NCBI GenBank assembly: GCA_937875975.1
Contig: CALEEU010000128.1
Coordinates: forward strand, 1-8,390
Direction: 5' to 3'
Length of the DNA stretch: 8,390 nt
DNA from: an uncultured Opitutia bacterium
Lineage (GTDB): Bacteria > Verrucomicrobiota > Verrucomicrobiia > Opitutales > UBA953
Shown here in pieces: positions 7,077 through 8,390 of this stretch (its first letter is position 1; each line of letters begins with the position of its first letter). The position numbers were made by a program, and so were the translations under genes. The notes under the pieces were generated by a model. The model searched no databases and was not told where the DNA came from. It was given only the letters and a program-made list of their open reading frames with translations.

Positions 7077-7469
7077 ATGGCCGCCGCCGAATCCCAGTCC
7101 CTCAGCACCTACCTGCCCGCCCTCGTGCAGATCGTCCTGGGTCTCTCGATCCCCGCGATCATCCTCATCGTCAGCCACCTCTTCGGGCAGCGCGCCAAAG
7201 GCAACTACATCAAGGACAAGGCCTATGAGTGCGGCCTGCCGATGGAAGGAAAGCCCCACCCCCGCTTCGCCGTGAAGTTCTACGTGACGGCGATGCTCTT
7301 CATCCTCTTCGACATCGAAGTCGTCTTCTTGGTGCCGTGGGCTCTGGTCTACCGCGAGTTCCTTGCCGCTGGCATCGCCATCACGGCGGCCACCGCCGTC
7401 TTCCTCGGCGTCCTCGTGCTCGGCCTCGCCTACGAGTTCAAGCGAGGCGCGCTGGAGTGGGAGAAGTAA
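7077..7469 (+). CDS. nuoA: NADH-quinone oxidoreductase subunit A (complex I)
   Basis: The 130-residue protein is a small membrane subunit of respiratory complex I, near the junction of the hydrophilic and membrane arms. Three membrane helices are visible at about 13-35, 67-90 and 97-119. The family block is intact: KAYECG (48-53) in the loop after helix 1, RFAVKFYVTAMLFILFDIE (63-81) with the conserved acidic residues D79 and E81, then FLVPWA (84-89). The ATG at 7077 is preferred over an in-frame TTG at 7038 because the TTG lies inside the terminator hairpin and would add 13 non-family residues. No Shine-Dalgarno sequence precedes it. Unusually, no nuoB or other complex I gene follows; the next gene is an unrelated small membrane protein. 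The gene looks complete and functional; the rest of the complex must be encoded elsewhere. Confidence 0.95.
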   Translation: MAAAESQSLSTYLPALVQIVLGLSIPAIILIVSHLFGQRAKGNYIKDKAYECGLPMEGKPHPRFAVKFYVTAMLFILFDIEVVFLVPWALVYREFLAAGIAITAATAVFLGVLVLGLAYEFKRGALEWEK

Positions 7470-7535
7470 GACGGCTTTGATAGGTCGGGGTTTCCGGCTC
7501 GACTGCGTTCAGGAAGCCTCATAGCAAAATCGGCG

Positions 7536-7973
7536 ATGAATACCTCAATCGCCTCCCTCCTCGCCCAAGTCTCCGACGAAGCCGCCGCGGCAGGCATCCT
7601 CGCCTTCTTCGCCGCCTTCGCCTTCGTCTTCATCGCCATCGGCATCGTGACGGCGGTCGGCATGTGGAAAGCCTTCGACAAGGCCGGCCAGCCCGGCTGG
7701 GCCGCGATCGTCCCGGTCTACAACCTGGTGGTCATGTTCCGCCTCGGCGGCCAGTCCGGCTGGTTCGCCCTCGCCATCCTCCTCAACCTGATCCCCTTCA
7801 TCGGCGGTCTCGCTTGGCTGGGCATCGTCATCTGGAACCACGTGAACATCAGCAAGCGCTTCGGCCAGGGCGTCGGCTTCGCGATCGGCCTCGTGCTCCT
7901 TGCCCCGATCTTCTGGCTCATCCTCGGCTTCGGTTCCTCGAAGTACGTCGGCGAGCAGCCTGCTCAGGCCTAA
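7536..7973 (+). CDS. DUF5684-like small integral membrane protein
   Basis: The 145-residue protein has an N-terminal segment (MNTSIASLLAQVSDEAAAAG) followed by membrane helices at about 20-44, 75-100 and 113-133. Between helices 1 and 2 is the characteristic KAFDKAGQPGWAAIVPVYN (45-63), and after helix 2 ISKRFGQGVGFAIGL (105-119). The KAG.PGW and IP.YN elements and the FG.G.GF element recur in small membrane proteins assigned to DUF5684. The function of that family is not known to me. A short C-terminal tail (KYVGEQPAQA) ends the protein. It lies 66 bp after nuoA on the same strand, so it may share its transcript, but no functional link is evident. It is followed by a bidirectional terminator. 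The domain name is recalled from pattern and should be checked. Confidence 0.8.
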   Translation: MNTSIASLLAQVSDEAAAAGILAFFAAFAFVFIAIGIVTAVGMWKAFDKAGQPGWAAIVPVYNLVVMFRLGGQSGWFALAILLNLIPFIGGLAWLGIVIWNHVNISKRFGQGVGFAIGLVLLAPIFWLILGFGSSKYVGEQPAQA

Positions 7974-7994
7974 GCCACCCTTCATCACCTGAAT

Positions 7995-8025
7995 AAAAAG
8001 GGCGCCCGATCGGGCGCCCTTTTTT
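7995..8025. terminator. Bidirectional intrinsic terminator between convergent genes
   Basis: A perfect 20-bp palindrome at 8000-8019 (GGGCGCCCGA and its complement) has five A on the left (7995-7999) and six T on the right (8020-8025). Read either way it gives a GC-rich stem followed by a U-tract. It can therefore end transcription of both the plus-strand DUF5684-like gene (stop at 7973) and the minus-strand fumarase gene (stop at 8043). Each arm contains GGGCGCCC, itself a palindrome. Confidence 0.93.
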
Positions 8026-8042
8026 GTACCTATGCGTATCAC

Positions 8043-8390
8043 TCAAGGACCGCAGATGCCGCAGCCGCCGGGTAGCTCGCGGAAGAAGTCGTGGCCTTTG
8101 TCGTCAACGAGGATGAACGCCGGGAAGTCGACGACCTCGATCTTCCAGACGGCTTCCATGCCAAGCTCGGGATAATCGATGACCTCGACCTTGCGGATAT
8201 TTTCCTGCGCGAGGATCGCGGCGGGACCGCCGATCGAACCGAGATAGAAACCTCCGTGCGCCTTACAGGCATTGGTGACAGCCTCACCACGGTTACCTTT
8301 GGCGATCATGACGAGCGAGCCACCGTGCTTCTGGAAGAGTTCGACGTAGCTGTCCATGCGGCCGGCGGTGGTCGGGCCGAAAGAACCGGA
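8043..8390 (-). CDS. Class I fumarate hydratase (FumA/FumB type), C-terminal part (cut by right edge)
   Basis: The visible 115 residues are the C-terminal end of an iron-sulfur (class I) fumarase, which interconverts fumarate and malate in the TCA cycle. The frame stays open to the edge and begins SGSFGPTTAGRMDSYVELF, so the Met at 8357 is internal and not the start. PTTAGRMDSYV, AKGNRG, ACKAHGGFYLGSIGGPAA, YPELGMEA and VDFPAFILVDDKG all match the C-terminal domain of E. coli FumA as I remember it. The Arg of AGRM and the Lys of AKGN, 20 residues apart, correspond to substrate-contacting residues in the Leishmania class I enzyme structure. The protein ends GGCGICGP, with a CxxC pair near the end as in FumA. 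The cluster-binding cysteines would lie in the N-terminal domain outside the window. It is convergent with the preceding genes and shares their terminator. L(+)-tartrate dehydratase is related but less similar. Confidence 0.93.
   Translation of the reverse strand, partial: SGSFGPTTAGRMDSYVELFQKHGGSLVMIAKGNRGEAVTNACKAHGGFYLGSIGGPAAILAQENIRKVEVIDYPELGMEAVWKIEVVDFPAFILVDDKGHDFFRELPGGCGICGP

Noticed and set aside
7487..7520. Possible hairpin after nuoA (GGGGTTTCC with GGAAGCCTC)
   Set aside because: The stem needs G-U pairs, the loop is 16 nt and there is no T-tract, so I do not call a terminator or regulatory element.
7477..7535. Possible promoter for the DUF5684-like gene starting from TTGATA at 7477
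   Set aside because: No acceptable -10 lies 16-18 bp downstream, and other pairings in the gap match the consensus poorly.
8355..8357. ATG at 8357 as the start of a small 104-residue protein
   Set aside because: The frame is open upstream to the edge and reads FGPTTAGR directly before the Met, a conserved class I fumarase motif. The Met is internal.
1..8390. CRISPR arrays, tRNA genes, insertion sequences, prophage or defence genes
   Set aside because: No regularly spaced repeats, tRNA-like folds, transposase motifs or terminal inverted repeats were seen by reading. The genes are housekeeping or general membrane functions.

Overview
The window is GC-rich chromosomal DNA, roughly 60-65% G+C by eye, with ordinary bacterial housekeeping and membrane genes. 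I see no mobile element, CRISPR array, tRNA or rRNA. The high GC, the lack of Shine-Dalgarno sequences before most starts and the gene content are compatible with a Verrucomicrobiota (Opitutae-like) bacterium, but this is a weak inference. No marker gene fixes the taxonomy.

Left part, minus strand (1-1324): trpS, encoding tryptophanyl-tRNA synthetase, is followed 27 bp downstream by the start of an unrecognised membrane protein. That protein has two predicted transmembrane helices and then a charged helix, and it runs off the left edge. The gap between the two genes holds three 7-bp G-tract repeats.

Middle, plus strand (1388-7063): this looks like one five-gene transcription unit. A good sigma70-type promoter (TTGAAA, 17-bp spacer, TAGATA) lies just upstream of an MscS-family channel gene. 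A Gld-type ABC module follows with gaps of only 6-15 bp: ATPase (GldA-like), ABC-2 permease (GldF-like), a membrane-anchored auxiliary protein (GldG-like) and a DUF4340 protein. A strong intrinsic terminator closes the unit. The four ABC-module genes probably form one membrane complex whose substrate is unknown. The MscS gene shares their transcript and may link them to envelope or turgor functions. All five starts have the same CGYC tetramer directly before ATG and no Shine-Dalgarno sequence.

Right part (7077-8390): nuoA, for respiratory complex I subunit A, begins 13 bp after that terminator and has no nuoB next to it. A small DUF5684-type membrane protein gene follows. A bidirectional terminator then separates these plus-strand genes from a convergent minus-strand class I (FumA/FumB-type) fumarase, of which only the C-terminal 115 residues are in the window.

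Nothing here is clearly a novel system. The points most worth a second look are the shared start context, the mscS-gld operon arrangement and the isolated nuoA with a terminator almost touching its start codon.
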